From positions 1 through 50,294 of IMG/VR virus record IMGVR_UViG_3300025314_000854: a stretch of 50,294 nt of DNA, one strand, 5' to 3'. Under the pieces are notes generated by a model, which worked only from the letters and a program-made list of their open reading frames with translations, did not search any database and was not told the DNA's origin. The position numbers and the translations under genes are program-made. Source of the DNA: a virus. Below are positions 1-9,375 of the stretch, piece by piece; the stretch's first letter is position 1, and the number at the start of each line of letters is the position of its first letter.

Positions 1-45
1 GGCCCGGTGGGGCATGCCTATGTCCGGTAGGGTCTGGTGCGGTAT

Positions 46-200
46 GGCATGGATGAATTATGCCTATTTTGTAAAATAGGGCGGGGTATGTCATGGTGGG
101 GTCGAGTACGGTTCGGCGGAGTAAGGCCTGGTCTGGTGGAGCGTGGCGAGGATGGGCGAGGCATGGATGAATTATGCCTTATTTATAAAACAGGGCGAGG
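46..200. repeat. Duplicated double-palindrome module
   Basis: Two imperfect copies of a roughly 40-base module lie at 46-85 and 160-200, 114 bases apart. Each starts with GGCAT, a nine-base spacer and ATGCC. In copy one this runs into a perfect palindrome, CCTATTTT-GT-AAAATAGG (63-80). In copy two the second palindrome has decayed (around 177-194). The AT-rich modules interrupt the surrounding G-rich five-base pattern, so they were probably duplicated as units. Confidence 0.7.
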
Positions 201-225
201 TTCGGCCCGGTATGTCACGGTGCGG

Positions 226-275
226 CTCGGCACGGCAGTTTGAGGTTCGGCACGGCACGGCAGTTTGAGGTTCGG
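226..275. repeat. 25-bp tandem repeat
   Basis: Two near-perfect copies of a 25-base unit containing cggcacggcagtttgagg follow each other; the cagtttgagg core occurs at 236-245 and again at 261-270. The unit keeps the five-base phase of the surrounding tract. Confidence 0.75.
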
Positions 276-287
276 CACAGATTGAAA

Positions 288-320
288 TAAGATATCCTCG
301 ATAATTTCGAGGATATCTTA
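288..320 (-). terminator. Hairpin terminator closing the late operon
   Basis: A perfect 14-bp inverted repeat (288-301 with 307-320, loop taatt) lies about 40 bases past the last minus-strand gene. On the minus strand it is followed by a T-rich stretch (TATTTCAAT). A second, small hairpin with a GCAA tetraloop (CCCC-GCAA-GGGG on the minus strand, 345-356) lies between it and the gene. The stem is AT-rich and nearly symmetric, so it may stop transcription from either side. Confidence 0.6.
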
Positions 321-360
321 ATTATGGTAGTAATTCCGAATACGCCCCTTGCGGGGGTTA

Positions 361-702
361 TCAAAGCCTCAATTCCGATAATATCTTGAGGTTGTTGACA
401 AGCCAGGGCAAGATGTCATGCACAAAAATAAACCAGAACGTGGCGCTGATAAAGAAAGCCCAGCATATCGAGGACGTCATTTTGGGGTGTTTTTTGATCC
501 AGGCGACAATACTTGTGGCCTCCAGCTTCTCCACACGTTGTATTAACTCCATCACCTTTTTAATATCTTCACGCATGTCCAGGATCAGATAGGTGGTCAA
601 TTGATTGCGTTGCGTTTCCGGCATTGTACCATTAGTCTCCAACAAACGCGATATCTTTTCCTGTAAGATATCTTTATCTATTTTTTGGGGTGTGTTGGTC
701 AT
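361..702 (-). CDS. Holin-like or XhlA-like single-TM protein
   Basis: This is a 113-residue protein if started at the ATG at 702, which has AAAGGA about eight bases upstream. The frame is open further upstream, but that part lies entirely over the preceding LamG gene and looks like read-through of another frame. The N-terminal part is polar with coiled-coil character (DIKKVMELIQRVEKLE). One strong hydrophobic segment follows near the C-terminus (ICWAFFISATFWFIFVHDIL). Coiled coil plus C-terminal TM is the XhlA/holin-accessory arrangement, and the position after the tail genes suits a lysis or virion-exit role. Function is inferred from topology and position only. Confidence 0.6.
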   Translation of the reverse strand: MTNTPQKIDKDILQEKISRLLETNGTMPETQRNQLTTYLILDMREDIKKVMELIQRVEKLEATSIVAWIKKHPKMTSSICWAFFISATFWFIFVHDILPWLVNNLKILSELRL

Positions 703-718
703 TGACGTTATCCTTTTG

Positions 719-1516
719 CTATGGTTTAACCCCCACCAGGGGACAGGAATGCCAGAACAGGGCCTTGATAAAATAGTCTTCGAGATCATCGGCGCACAAA
801 AAGCAATGACTGGCGCGGCCATCCATCGGATTAGTCGCAATATTATAAGACCCAACCTCGAGATCGGCGCTGCTATTGAATAGAGCTGCGGGTATGGCAG
901 CCGCCACAACGGTTTCGACCCCGTTGACAAAGATGCTAATTTCCGTACCCGGCACGAATCGGCCTACTACGTAATACCAACTATTGATTGCAATTGTAGC
1001 TGTTGAGGTCACCGAAACTGAGCTGGCGGCCGTCCCTAATGAGGATATAAAAAAGCGCAGTGTATTAGTGGCGTCATCCAGATAAAGCAAAAATGCGCGC
1101 TGATTAGCGCCGCCGCTGGTATCCCATTTGCTGATAAGCCCCTGCGATTGACCAGTAGCCAACGTATCCAACCAGAACCAACCACCCAGGGTAAGTCCCC
1201 CGAGAATATCAAGCCCGGCTTCGTCGACGCGGTTGAAGTAATGAGGGGTGGCCGCGGTCAGATCGGCATACGTCATCAGTCCTGCCGATACAAAAGGCAC
1301 GGCATTGTTATTATTCAGCACCCGCCCCTGCCCGCTTAAATCGTACACATCCCCATTTTCGTCAACCGATGTCATAGGCCAATATCCGCGCAGATGCCGC
1401 AGCAGCAGGTGGTTAGACAGGACATTGCCCCAGGACGTGGCGGGGGCGCTGAGCAGCGGGAACGAAGTCGAGAGGGCCTTGATCATCTCGGGGTTGAGGG
1501 AGATCGCTTGCGTCAC
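719..1516 (-). CDS. LamG/concanavalin-like virion protein
   Basis: A 265-residue protein starting at a GTG that overlaps the stop of the upstream gene (GTGA). The central part reads like a LamG/concanavalin A-like jelly-roll: GYWPM, YDLSGQGRVLNNN, LTLGGWFWLDT, LISKWDTS, FLLYLDDATNTLRFFISS and SWYYVVGRFVPGTEISIFVNG are the usual strand motifs. Such domains bind carbohydrates or act as adhesive modules on phage tail tips. Its place after the distal tail genes suggests a tail-tip or fibre component that contacts a cell-surface glycan. Ligand unknown. Confidence 0.75.
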   Translation of the reverse strand: MTQAISLNPEMIKALSTSFPLLSAPATSWGNVLSNHLLLRHLRGYWPMTSVDENGDVYDLSGQGRVLNNNNAVPFVSAGLMTYADLTAATPHYFNRVDEAGLDILGGLTLGGWFWLDTLATGQSQGLISKWDTSGGANQRAFLLYLDDATNTLRFFISSLGTAASSVSVTSTATIAINSWYYVVGRFVPGTEISIFVNGVETVVAAAIPAALFNSSADLEVGSYNIATNPMDGRASHCFLCADDLEDYFIKALFWHSCPLVGVKP

Positions 1517-2682
1517 AGGTAACCTCCGTTCATGGTTATTTTTGCCAAAGCCTGGGACAGGCGATCTAGTTTGCCACCACTCAGGTCAAGCGATGCCACT
1601 GCGCTATACCTGACGCTCTCCAAAAACTTCCAACGTGGATCGGAGCGCAGGTTGGCATTGGGCGGGATGAAGCCGGGCACGAAGTCGGGCACGAACAGCC
1701 ACCGCCCCGGTCTGACTGCCCAGGGATAGACGATGCGCTTGCCACGATCGAGCACGCGCTGAGCGGGATCGCTAAGCCTGTGCGTATACGAGTAGTCGGT
1801 TGGGATAGCAGAGTAATAGACCATGCGGTCATTATACACCCCGAAATTGCGGCGATAATCGTCGGTGTCGTTGCCGAGGTTCAAGAGTTCGGTGATGATA
1901 TCAAAAGCAAAACGGCCCTTGGCCTCCATTTGTTCCAGCAAGAAGTTATTGGCAACCATGTTTATAAAATCAGTGCTGATATAGCCATTGGGATCGGCGG
2001 TGATAATGTTTTGAAGCTTGTCGCTGAGAATAATATAGCCAGGTGTAACATCCTCGTAAATAAAAGCCGTCAACCAATGCACGTTGCCGAGGCAGTTCAG
2101 CGTCACAGCGGGAAATTGGGCGGACCCGGGCGCGATGGAGAGAGGGCCGCTGGTAGCAGGCCATGACCCGTCCTGGAGCTGAATATCACGAAGCTGCTCG
2201 GCAGTATCCTGAGTACATTGGCCCGCCGCGATCACCTTCTCTACAATCCCGAATTCGGCCTGGCTGTCCAGGTTCTCGGTGATGATAGTGGTGGTTTCCG
2301 TCCCTGTCACGGGCGGGTATACGCTGAAATCGACCGGGGTATAGGCTGCGCTAACTCTATTTCCAATATCCAGGACAGGCCCCCGCGTCTCCGTCACCGC
2401 CCCGGCGTTGACCTGCACCTGATTGACAAAGCCCTCCCAGACTATTCCCGATTTCGTGTAGGCTTTGATCTGACGGCCCAGGCCCAATGCATACCAGGTC
2501 TCCGCGTTTTTCAGGCTCAGGGTCAACCCGATATCGCAAGTCCAATATCCGCCCACGGCCAATATTTCTTGAGAGTATGACGCGATCTCGCGCGTCAAAG
2601 TGCCCTGTTCTGCGCCTGTTTTGGCGAGGGGGGTATAGTAATTGACTTTGAGGCCGATCTGGTCGAAGAGGCTGTCACTCAT
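1513..2682 (-). CDS. Tail protein, probable tail-tip component
   Basis: A 389-residue protein overlapping both neighbours by four bases (ATGA upstream, GTGA downstream), so it is translationally coupled in the tail operon. I do not recognise a named family with certainty. The N-terminal 100 residues are beta-rich and resemble tail hub modules (VNYYTPLAKTGAEQGTLTREI, GRQIKAYTKSGIVWEGFVNQV), and the rest is mixed with many aromatic residues. The position, third after the tape measure, is where siphophages place tail hub and tip proteins. Role inferred from order. Confidence 0.65.
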   Translation of the reverse strand: MSDSLFDQIGLKVNYYTPLAKTGAEQGTLTREIASYSQEILAVGGYWTCDIGLTLSLKNAETWYALGLGRQIKAYTKSGIVWEGFVNQVQVNAGAVTETRGPVLDIGNRVSAAYTPVDFSVYPPVTGTETTTIITENLDSQAEFGIVEKVIAAGQCTQDTAEQLRDIQLQDGSWPATSGPLSIAPGSAQFPAVTLNCLGNVHWLTAFIYEDVTPGYIILSDKLQNIITADPNGYISTDFINMVANNFLLEQMEAKGRFAFDIITELLNLGNDTDDYRRNFGVYNDRMVYYSAIPTDYSYTHRLSDPAQRVLDRGKRIVYPWAVRPGRWLFVPDFVPGFIPPNANLRSDPRWKFLESVRYSAVASLDLSGGKLDRLSQALAKITMNGGYL

Positions 2683-5213
2683 AGGGTTATACTCGAGAAA
2701 TATTTTTGGATGGCATCAATCTCTATCTTGCCGATGTGGGAACAAAAAGCAGCGCGCGTGCCTCCTCCAAAAGTTGCGGGATGAAACAGCCACAAACGTT
2801 GGCGATTCTTTTCCCTCACCATAGGCAAATGCGGACTCTTGTCGTCCCAGAATAAATAGGTATAGCCATCGCTGATATCGCGGATAGTAGCAACTTCCGA
2901 TAATTTGATCTGGGAAAATGGATTTACCGATAAATATTTATCATAGTTCAACATACCTTGTGGGGATTTGGCCGTATACTGGCCGATCCATTCATCATTA
3001 GGCATTGTAATAAAAGTATGTAAATAAACATCATAGGCAATATTATCCACTTTCCCAAATATCGAAATCAGAACATTGGTCAGGGAGAGAGCAGGGTCCA
3101 TCGGGATTCCCATTTCGCCAAACGAGCATATACTGATACTATCATTTGTACCGCCTGTGATAACCTCTGGTGTAGCAATTGGGCTTTCGTAAATTGTTTC
3201 TCCTCCAAACCCAAGAGTGTATTTAAATTGATAATGGGATTCCGCCCCGGTCAAGCGCATACGCAAATAGGTCATGAAAGAGCCGATATATTCAGGTGCG
3301 ATCACGCCGCCCAAAACAATATTGCCAATCCCTGTCCAATTGGTTGAACCAGAATTCCAGAAGATGGCGCGCCCCGTCTCAGAGGTTGGATCTGAAGCAA
3401 ATGCCGCCGCACCAGCCGAAATCGTGATCCCGACAGGATTCTGCTCATCGGCCAAATTAATGTACGGCGTGAAATTCAATCCGCGTTTTAAGGAGCGCAA
3501 CGCCGCAATCACAAAATTAGCGCCATAGCCCGAAATGGCAATCGTGCGCTCATATATTTTGAGGTCCGCTAACATTCCGGTATCGCCTCCGACCTGAGTC
3601 GGATCGATATCGATATAAGGAGTATTGACTGCATAAATCTGCCGGTTTTGTTGAGTAGGAACACCCGCGCCTACCGCTGTTACCCGGAAACGCACAATAT
3701 ATCCCGTCACTAAATTTATCGTGGTAGTAATCCAATCCAGGGCTTGTAACCAACTAACCTCATTTACCCCTAATGTTCTGAACTCACTGAGGAAATCCTG
3801 CTCCCCCACGGTTCCCACCCACGCCCCATTCCAGTATTCCCACACTCCCGTCATACCGGCGTCAACCACAGACAGATCGAATACCGCCGATCCGAAGGGG
3901 CCTGAGTTGGGTATAGCGGTAGCACAAATCAGATACAAGATATCGCCAATTCCAGGAACAGCCGGGAACAGGGTGTAAGGCAGAGCCGCCCCAATCTTGT
4001 TTGCTGAGTAAGTCCCGGCGCTGGTGTCATAAGCGAAGGCGTGAGTCAACTGCGCCTGGTTGTGGCGATCTGCAAAATACAGGGGTTCACACGTCGCGGT
4101 CTGACCGAAAGTGTGGGTAGCGGTATCGTACCACCACACATAGAGAATTGGGGCGGGGGCAGCCGCGTCATCCCACGAATAAATAGAGCGATACGCGCCA
4201 TCTGTAGAGCCATTGTTATCGAATAAAATTGATAAATTATTATTCAGAACCCAACCCGGACGCCCCACCACTTCCTGTACAATGCCCGAGAGATCAGGAG
4301 TATCGTAATCCGTGCCAGCCACAAAGGCAGGCACGGGGTTCCAAGGCACTACTGCAGCCGTACGAGCGCGGCCCGCAAAATTGGCGTAGGTCGAAAATAT
4401 GGCTGAGTCATCAGCGTCATCACCCGCAATAGCCAGGATGACATTATTCACAGCCTGATTTACCACCGCCCGCATTCTGACATAGGCTTTGAAAATCAGC
4501 GCCCCTTGTGGAATGTCCACCACACGGAAACGGACGCCGCAACTATATAATAACGCCGCCGAACGCCCAAACAAGAGATTGACCGCGTTGAGGTTGATTG
4601 TAAACGCGCCAGCATCAATATAGCAATCGTCCGCGCTTTGGGTTGGAACATAATTATTATCGCTGGCGTCATAGTAATCTTGGGTTGCGCTCAACTCCAC
4701 ACACGATCCGGCCAGGCTATCCATCCAGAACCCGTGCTCGAGGATAGTCCTGAAGTCATTCACCAGCGACGGCCAGGAGGCCCGCGGCGGCTCGAAGGGA
4801 TTGGTTTCTTGCGGCGCATCCCCCGCGTAAAGGTAAGCGAATCTCGTAATGGCCTCACCGTCCCCGCGCATTTCAAGCCAGACCGGCTCGGTAGTCCAGT
4901 CCTCCACCCAATACTCTACCGCTTTCTTGATTAGAGCGCGCAAATGTCTGATTTCGGCGTTGACCGTATCGGGATCATCGGCCTCAACATTCAACACGAA
5001 TTCATCCGCCGCGTTGCCGTATTTGCGCATTGCCAGTACACGGCCATCACTGAAAGGCGAGGACTGCCACAGGTCTTCGGGGGGCGGCGAGAGCGGGGAC
5101 CATTCCTTGATATGCAGGCATCCCAAATCGTTATTGAGGTGCAAGCGGTCTTCGGTAGTGACGCCGTTCTCGTCGGTATTGAGGGTTACAATGTCCAGGT
5201 GTCCGGGGGTCAA
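2679..5213 (-). CDS. Large distal tail protein
   Basis: An 844-residue protein immediately after the tape measure, where distal tail proteins usually sit. Translation most likely starts at a TTG (5211-5213): AAGGAG lies six bases upstream and no better start is available. The N-terminus (IKEWSPLSPPPEDLWQ, FVLNVEADDPDTVNAEIRHL, GDGEAITRFAYLYAGD) resembles tail proteins that build a ring below the tube. The middle and C-terminus are beta-rich with several jelly-roll-like stretches, suggesting appended carbohydrate-binding modules. It ends in an ATGA overlap with the next tail gene. Confidence 0.65.
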   Translation of the reverse strand: MTPGHLDIVTLNTDENGVTTEDRLHLNNDLGCLHIKEWSPLSPPPEDLWQSSPFSDGRVLAMRKYGNAADEFVLNVEADDPDTVNAEIRHLRALIKKAVEYWVEDWTTEPVWLEMRGDGEAITRFAYLYAGDAPQETNPFEPPRASWPSLVNDFRTILEHGFWMDSLAGSCVELSATQDYYDASDNNYVPTQSADDCYIDAGAFTINLNAVNLLFGRSAALLYSCGVRFRVVDIPQGALIFKAYVRMRAVVNQAVNNVILAIAGDDADDSAIFSTYANFAGRARTAAVVPWNPVPAFVAGTDYDTPDLSGIVQEVVGRPGWVLNNNLSILFDNNGSTDGAYRSIYSWDDAAAPAPILYVWWYDTATHTFGQTATCEPLYFADRHNQAQLTHAFAYDTSAGTYSANKIGAALPYTLFPAVPGIGDILYLICATAIPNSGPFGSAVFDLSVVDAGMTGVWEYWNGAWVGTVGEQDFLSEFRTLGVNEVSWLQALDWITTTINLVTGYIVRFRVTAVGAGVPTQQNRQIYAVNTPYIDIDPTQVGGDTGMLADLKIYERTIAISGYGANFVIAALRSLKRGLNFTPYINLADEQNPVGITISAGAAAFASDPTSETGRAIFWNSGSTNWTGIGNIVLGGVIAPEYIGSFMTYLRMRLTGAESHYQFKYTLGFGGETIYESPIATPEVITGGTNDSISICSFGEMGIPMDPALSLTNVLISIFGKVDNIAYDVYLHTFITMPNDEWIGQYTAKSPQGMLNYDKYLSVNPFSQIKLSEVATIRDISDGYTYLFWDDKSPHLPMVREKNRQRLWLFHPATFGGGTRAAFCSHIGKIEIDAIQKYFSSITL

Positions 5214-5223
5214 CTCAAACTCC

Positions 5224-8200
5224 TTAGCGACGCATTGATTTTATAACGACTCTTTCAATAAGCCGTTCCAAAGCCATCACATCCATTTGATTGCTGAGGT
5301 TATTGTTCACATTCAGGTTCATGGTGCGGTAGCTGGGGCCGTTCACGACCGGGATATTATTGGTTGGCATCATGCGGTCGAGGGCGGTGGTCAAGGCCAT
5401 ATTTTGAGGATTGTGTAACACCAAACTTTTAGTTCCTTTCAAAGGTTTGCTTTCAAGGTTTGTTGGAGCAAAACCCTCTCCCTCTTCACCCGTGGGTAAT
5501 CCCAAGGCACTAAGAGCTGCATTAATAGCATCCTCAACCAATCCTTTGATAGCCCCCCATAATTTACCAGCCATCGAACCAGCGCCATTGATAAGACCTT
5601 GAATAAGATCGACGCCAGCATTAAAAAATTTGGTAGCCATTTTAGTAAGTTCGCCCTCGGGGCCAAATAAGCCATCCAATATTTCCATTACTTTGTCTTT
5701 TATTCCCTGAACGATACCGGCTATAGATGTTTTAATATCATTCCACAATTCCTCTGCTTTCTTTTTGATAGCTTCCCATTGCGTTTGCAACCATGTTTTA
5801 GCGTCATCAATTGGACTGGTAATATAACTCTTGATATCCTGCCATATTGTGTTGGCTTTGCCTTGTAATCCTAGCCATAACTCCTCGGCTTTAGTTTGTA
5901 TTTCTTTCCATTTAGTTTCTAGCCAAATCCTGGCTTCTTCTATTTTTTCCGATATTATTTTTTTTACATCTTCCCAAATTTCTTTGGCCTTGGCATAAAG
6001 TTCGTCCCATTTTTCTTTTGCTTTTAACTTGATATCTTCCCAGGTTGTAGCCAACCATTCCTTGGCCTCGCCTATCTTTTCAACAATCCAATCCTTAACC
6101 GCGGTCACCTTTTCAACAACATAATTTTTAATACGTTCCCAAATCGTGGTAAAGATTAATTTTATTTTCCCCATCATATCTTCAAGCCATGCCCTCTCCT
6201 CTTCGAAGTCAAGCCCCATCCACGCGAAAAGGGCAATAATAACATTCATAATTTCTTGTTTGAGATTCTCCCAAATCTCAGCCGCCTTGTCCTTGATTTT
6301 GCCCCACGCCTCCTCGAGCCATACCTTTACACCCTCTATGACTTCCTGTATTTTAGTTTTAAGCCCTTCCCAAATCTCGGCGGCTTTGGCCTTGATACCC
6401 TCCCAAAGTGCAATAGCAATCGCTTTTATTTTCTCCCACACATTGCCCCAATACCATTTCAGATAATCCAGCACAATTTTGAAAGCGAGCTTAATTATGT
6501 CCCAGGCAATTTTCAGCAGGTTCTTGATATTATCCCAGGCCAGTTTAGCAATGTTTTTAACATGCTCCCACACGCCTTTCCAATCGCCCTTGATGATATC
6601 TGAAAACAAGCCGAATATTTCACCGATCCCTTTAACCCCATTTTCTATAATGCCCTTGATAAATTTCCAGATATCGTCCACGATCTGCATGATATCGCCG
6701 CCGTACCGCTCCCAAAACTTTTTAATGTTATTCCAGGTACGGGCAATACCTTTACCGATCTCGCCGATGAACCAGGTCACGCGCCCCCACAGCCACGTCA
6801 CTACGGTAATAACATCGGCTCCGTGTTCTTCCCACCACTGCTTTATACCTCCCAATAAACGTTGTACGGTCTCAGAAAGCCACTGCTTGAAATCTTCCCA
6901 TTTTTGCTTGACCCATTCCAGGGCCTTTGGCGCGTTTGTGCTAAACCATTCCGAAAACGCCTCCCATTTACCGCGCAGCCAATCCACGATAGGCCCAATG
7001 GCTATCTTGAACCGTTCCCAGGCTTCCTTGAGGCGTTCTATAGAAGGCCCCATCTTCTCGTTCCAGATATCTACCAAATCCTGCCACACATCTTTAAGCT
7101 TGTCGATGATGTTCTGGCGAATACGGTCTACGGCGTCCCTTATCTTATCTTCCAGCGTTGACAGATCGGGCATCTCGCCCCCGCCCGGCAGCTCCGGCAC
7201 ACCGGGCGCGCCCGGAGCCTCGCCGCCTCCGCCCGGAGCTGGCGCTTCCTGGGGCGGAATCTGGGCCTGCGCCAGCTCCAACAACTGCTCCAATATCTCG
7301 GCCTGTAGCTGGGCTTGCTCCTTGAGGGTGTCAATATTGGCCTGCGCCGTGTCCAGGTTTGTTTCGGCCTGCTCGGCTTCGGCGGTGGCGGCATCGTGGG
7401 CCTTAGCCGCCGCGTCTATCTTCGCCTTCTGGCGTTTCAGCTCCTCCGCGCTTGCCCCGGATCGTAACATCCGGTTGTATTCCATTGTCAGTTTGTTTAC
7501 TTCTTTTCCAGACGCCGCCTGGCGGGCGCGGGCGTCGGCCAATGCTGTCTCGGCGTTCTTGACGTCTGCCTCGGCCTGCGCAAGGTCGATCTGTTTGCGC
7601 GCCAGGTCTGCCAGCTCTTCCCCGTATTTGCCCCCCGCCTTCCTAATTTTTTCAAATAATCCTTCATCTACCGTCCCCGTTGCCATTGCCTCGATAATGT
7701 CTTTTGAAATGGAGGCGAACAGCGGCCCCAACTCGGCTTTCGTCAATTTACCCTGATCTACTAGCGTCGAGAACACCTGTCGCATTTGGCCTTGAATGGC
7801 GTCAAGCGCGGTAAAGTCGGCCTTGGTGAAGGCATTCAGGTATTCTTCCATCGTTAACTTGCCGTACTTGTCAATATTGGGGATAATCTTGGGTGGGCTG
7901 CCGGGGGAAAGCCAGCTTGTGAGTAATTGTGATATCCAGTTCAGGGCGGCGGTGATGGCCGCGGCCGCGCCCTGGATCAATCCCATAGCGAGGTTAATTG
8001 CGATATTTGCGCCCCATTCCAAAGCGTCTGATGCAATACTTGATAGTTTGTTGCTGGCCTCAGTGGCGGTGTCTGTCAGCCAGCCCGAGATCACATCTGC
8101 CAGACGTTTGATGCCGCCTGTCACGATCTCGGCGATAGCGCCTAACGTAGTCAGAACGGGATAGAGCTTGCCGCCCTCTGAGATTGCCGCGGTGAAGGCT

Positions 8201-9063
8201 TTGACCAGATTACCGACGGCGCTGACAATATTTCCAAACGCGGCCAGGAAGGGGGCTCCGATGGCTATTTTCAATTCGTAGAATAAACGGGTGAGTGACC
8301 GCGCCTGCTTGCCTGGGCTTTCCATCGCCGTTGCATAAACCCCCGATATTTTTGCGCCCTCGGCGATGACGCCGTTAAGAGTGGCCTGCACCTTCTCGGC
8401 TTCGCTGAGCTGCTCCGCGGTTTTACCTAAAGTTTTGGCGTAAGTTTCAAAAGAATTGGATACGTCAAGATTGATACCGTGGGTTCTAAGTATGCGTTGG
8501 TTATATGTTGTCACGCCATACAAGAGGCCATCCAAAGCCTCGGATGAATTTTCCATCGACAGAACCGCAGCATCCTGAGCCACACGGGCAAGATCGGTTG
8601 CCTGCGCCATATTAAGGCCGAAGCGCGCAAATTGGGCCTGCAAGCCCAATGCCACATCGGTCTGGATTCCCAGAGCCTTGATCGCCTGCGTTTGGTCGTT
8701 GATCTCCTGCGCTGTCATGCCCGCCCGTTGGCCCAATAGTTGCGCTACCAATGTCATTTCCTGGACACGTGCTGCCGCTAATACCGCGCCTTTGGCGTAT
8801 TCGAACATGGCCTTGACCGCTTCACCTATCTTTTCGGCAAGTTTCGCCATGATAACGCCCCCCGCCACTGCCACCGCGTTCATCCCCATCATAGCCCCGG
8901 TTGCACCCCCGGCGGCCATAGACATAGACTGCATCCCTCCCGCCGCGCCGCCTGTACCCGCGGCTTTCTGAGCCTGATTCATGCCCTGCACGAACTGATT
9001 CAGGCCCTTCAAAAAGTTGGCGTTATCCCAAAAAGCCTGTACTCCGGTCTTGACGGGAGGCAT
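5224..9063 (-). CDS. Tail tape measure protein
   Basis: At 1279 residues this is the longest protein in the window and follows the tail chaperone pair, the standard place of the tape measure. The N-terminus has a glycine/alanine/methionine-rich hydrophobic stretch (about 36-75). A long helical region follows (AQEINDQTQAIKALGIQTD, SEALDGLLYGVTTYNQRIL), with membrane-like segments near 280-390. A charged coiled coil and a proline/glycine hinge lie near 610-645, then about 450 residues of tryptophan-punctuated amphipathic helix (W..IK.KAEELW..IK). By the usual 0.15 nm per residue it would set a tail of roughly 190 nm. The protein sets tail length and is thought to pass into the cell envelope with the DNA. 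Confidence 0.93.
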   Translation of the reverse strand: MPPVKTGVQAFWDNANFLKGLNQFVQGMNQAQKAAGTGGAAGGMQSMSMAAGGATGAMMGMNAVAVAGGVIMAKLAEKIGEAVKAMFEYAKGAVLAAARVQEMTLVAQLLGQRAGMTAQEINDQTQAIKALGIQTDVALGLQAQFARFGLNMAQATDLARVAQDAAVLSMENSSEALDGLLYGVTTYNQRILRTHGINLDVSNSFETYAKTLGKTAEQLSEAEKVQATLNGVIAEGAKISGVYATAMESPGKQARSLTRLFYELKIAIGAPFLAAFGNIVSAVGNLVKAFTAAISEGGKLYPVLTTLGAIAEIVTGGIKRLADVISGWLTDTATEASNKLSSIASDALEWGANIAINLAMGLIQGAAAAITAALNWISQLLTSWLSPGSPPKIIPNIDKYGKLTMEEYLNAFTKADFTALDAIQGQMRQVFSTLVDQGKLTKAELGPLFASISKDIIEAMATGTVDEGLFEKIRKAGGKYGEELADLARKQIDLAQAEADVKNAETALADARARQAASGKEVNKLTMEYNRMLRSGASAEELKRQKAKIDAAAKAHDAATAEAEQAETNLDTAQANIDTLKEQAQLQAEILEQLLELAQAQIPPQEAPAPGGGGEAPGAPGVPELPGGGEMPDLSTLEDKIRDAVDRIRQNIIDKLKDVWQDLVDIWNEKMGPSIERLKEAWERFKIAIGPIVDWLRGKWEAFSEWFSTNAPKALEWVKQKWEDFKQWLSETVQRLLGGIKQWWEEHGADVITVVTWLWGRVTWFIGEIGKGIARTWNNIKKFWERYGGDIMQIVDDIWKFIKGIIENGVKGIGEIFGLFSDIIKGDWKGVWEHVKNIAKLAWDNIKNLLKIAWDIIKLAFKIVLDYLKWYWGNVWEKIKAIAIALWEGIKAKAAEIWEGLKTKIQEVIEGVKVWLEEAWGKIKDKAAEIWENLKQEIMNVIIALFAWMGLDFEEERAWLEDMMGKIKLIFTTIWERIKNYVVEKVTAVKDWIVEKIGEAKEWLATTWEDIKLKAKEKWDELYAKAKEIWEDVKKIISEKIEEARIWLETKWKEIQTKAEELWLGLQGKANTIWQDIKSYITSPIDDAKTWLQTQWEAIKKKAEELWNDIKTSIAGIVQGIKDKVMEILDGLFGPEGELTKMATKFFNAGVDLIQGLINGAGSMAGKLWGAIKGLVEDAINAALSALGLPTGEEGEGFAPTNLESKPLKGTKSLVLHNPQNMALTTALDRMMPTNNIPVVNGPSYRTMNLNVNNNLSNQMDVMALERLIERVVIKSMRR

Positions 9064-9066
9064 AGT

Positions 9067-9375
9067 CTATTTCTTAGTCTCCTCTGCTTTCCTTCTCTTT
9101 TCGTCCTCGATCTCGGTCTTCGTTATTTCGTCTTCGGTGCGGTCGATAATGCGCTTTGCGTCCAGGTAAGCGGTCATAAAGCTTAGATTGTCTTCGGGCT
9201 TGCAGATGCCAAACTCAGACGGTAGGCGCTGCCAGTCATGGCAGGTATCGAGGGCGGTAAATAAATCGTTATGACGCCACCGGCCTTTGGGCAGCTTCTG
9301 TCGAAGCTCCGCCAACGTCCAGCTTTTGGACCCGTACTCTAGCCTGACGGAGAAAGGAGGCCACCTGGGCCTCAA
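9067..9375 (-). CDS. Tail assembly chaperone, frameshift extension (GT-like T part)
   Basis: This frame lies just upstream of the tape measure and overlaps the end of the preceding chaperone by 107 bases in the +1 frame. Its only early start is a TTG at 9373-9375 placed directly against AAGGAGG with no spacing, a poor initiation site. It is therefore best read as the extension made by ribosomal frameshifting, the lambda G/GT arrangement. The product has the usual basic and acidic helical composition, with SWTLAELRQKLP, HDWQRLPSEFGICKPEDNLSFM and a charged, lysine/glutamate-rich C-terminus. The fusion would contain about 197 + 94 residues. Confidence 0.8.
   Translation of the reverse strand: MRPRWPPFSVRLEYGSKSWTLAELRQKLPKGRWRHNDLFTALDTCHDWQRLPSEFGICKPEDNLSFMTAYLDAKRIIDRTEDEITKTEIEDEKRRKAEETKK

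Larger units (their letters stand above)
1..286. repeat. G-rich tract with five-base periodicity
   Basis: This gene-free stretch is built from degenerate five-base words of the form NNNGG kept in phase over long runs, for example tccgg taggg tctgg tgcgg tatgg catgg near 20-50 and tacgg ttcgg onward from about 108. The plus strand is strongly G-rich. An open frame at 37-243 shows the same low complexity and is not a believable gene. The tract contains a duplicated hairpin module and a 25-bp tandem repeat, listed separately. It could be a minisatellite-like spacer, an origin or packaging region, or a protein-binding array; nothing in the sequence decides between these. Confidence 0.75.

Noticed and set aside
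361-930. 189-residue start for the holin-like gene
   Set aside because: The extra N-terminus overlaps the LamG gene by more than 200 bases and lacks a ribosome-binding site; the ATG at 702 has one.
6479-7756. 425-residue plus-strand frame
   Set aside because: Antisense to the tape measure, with serine/isoleucine/proline-rich low-complexity sequence typical of a shadow frame.
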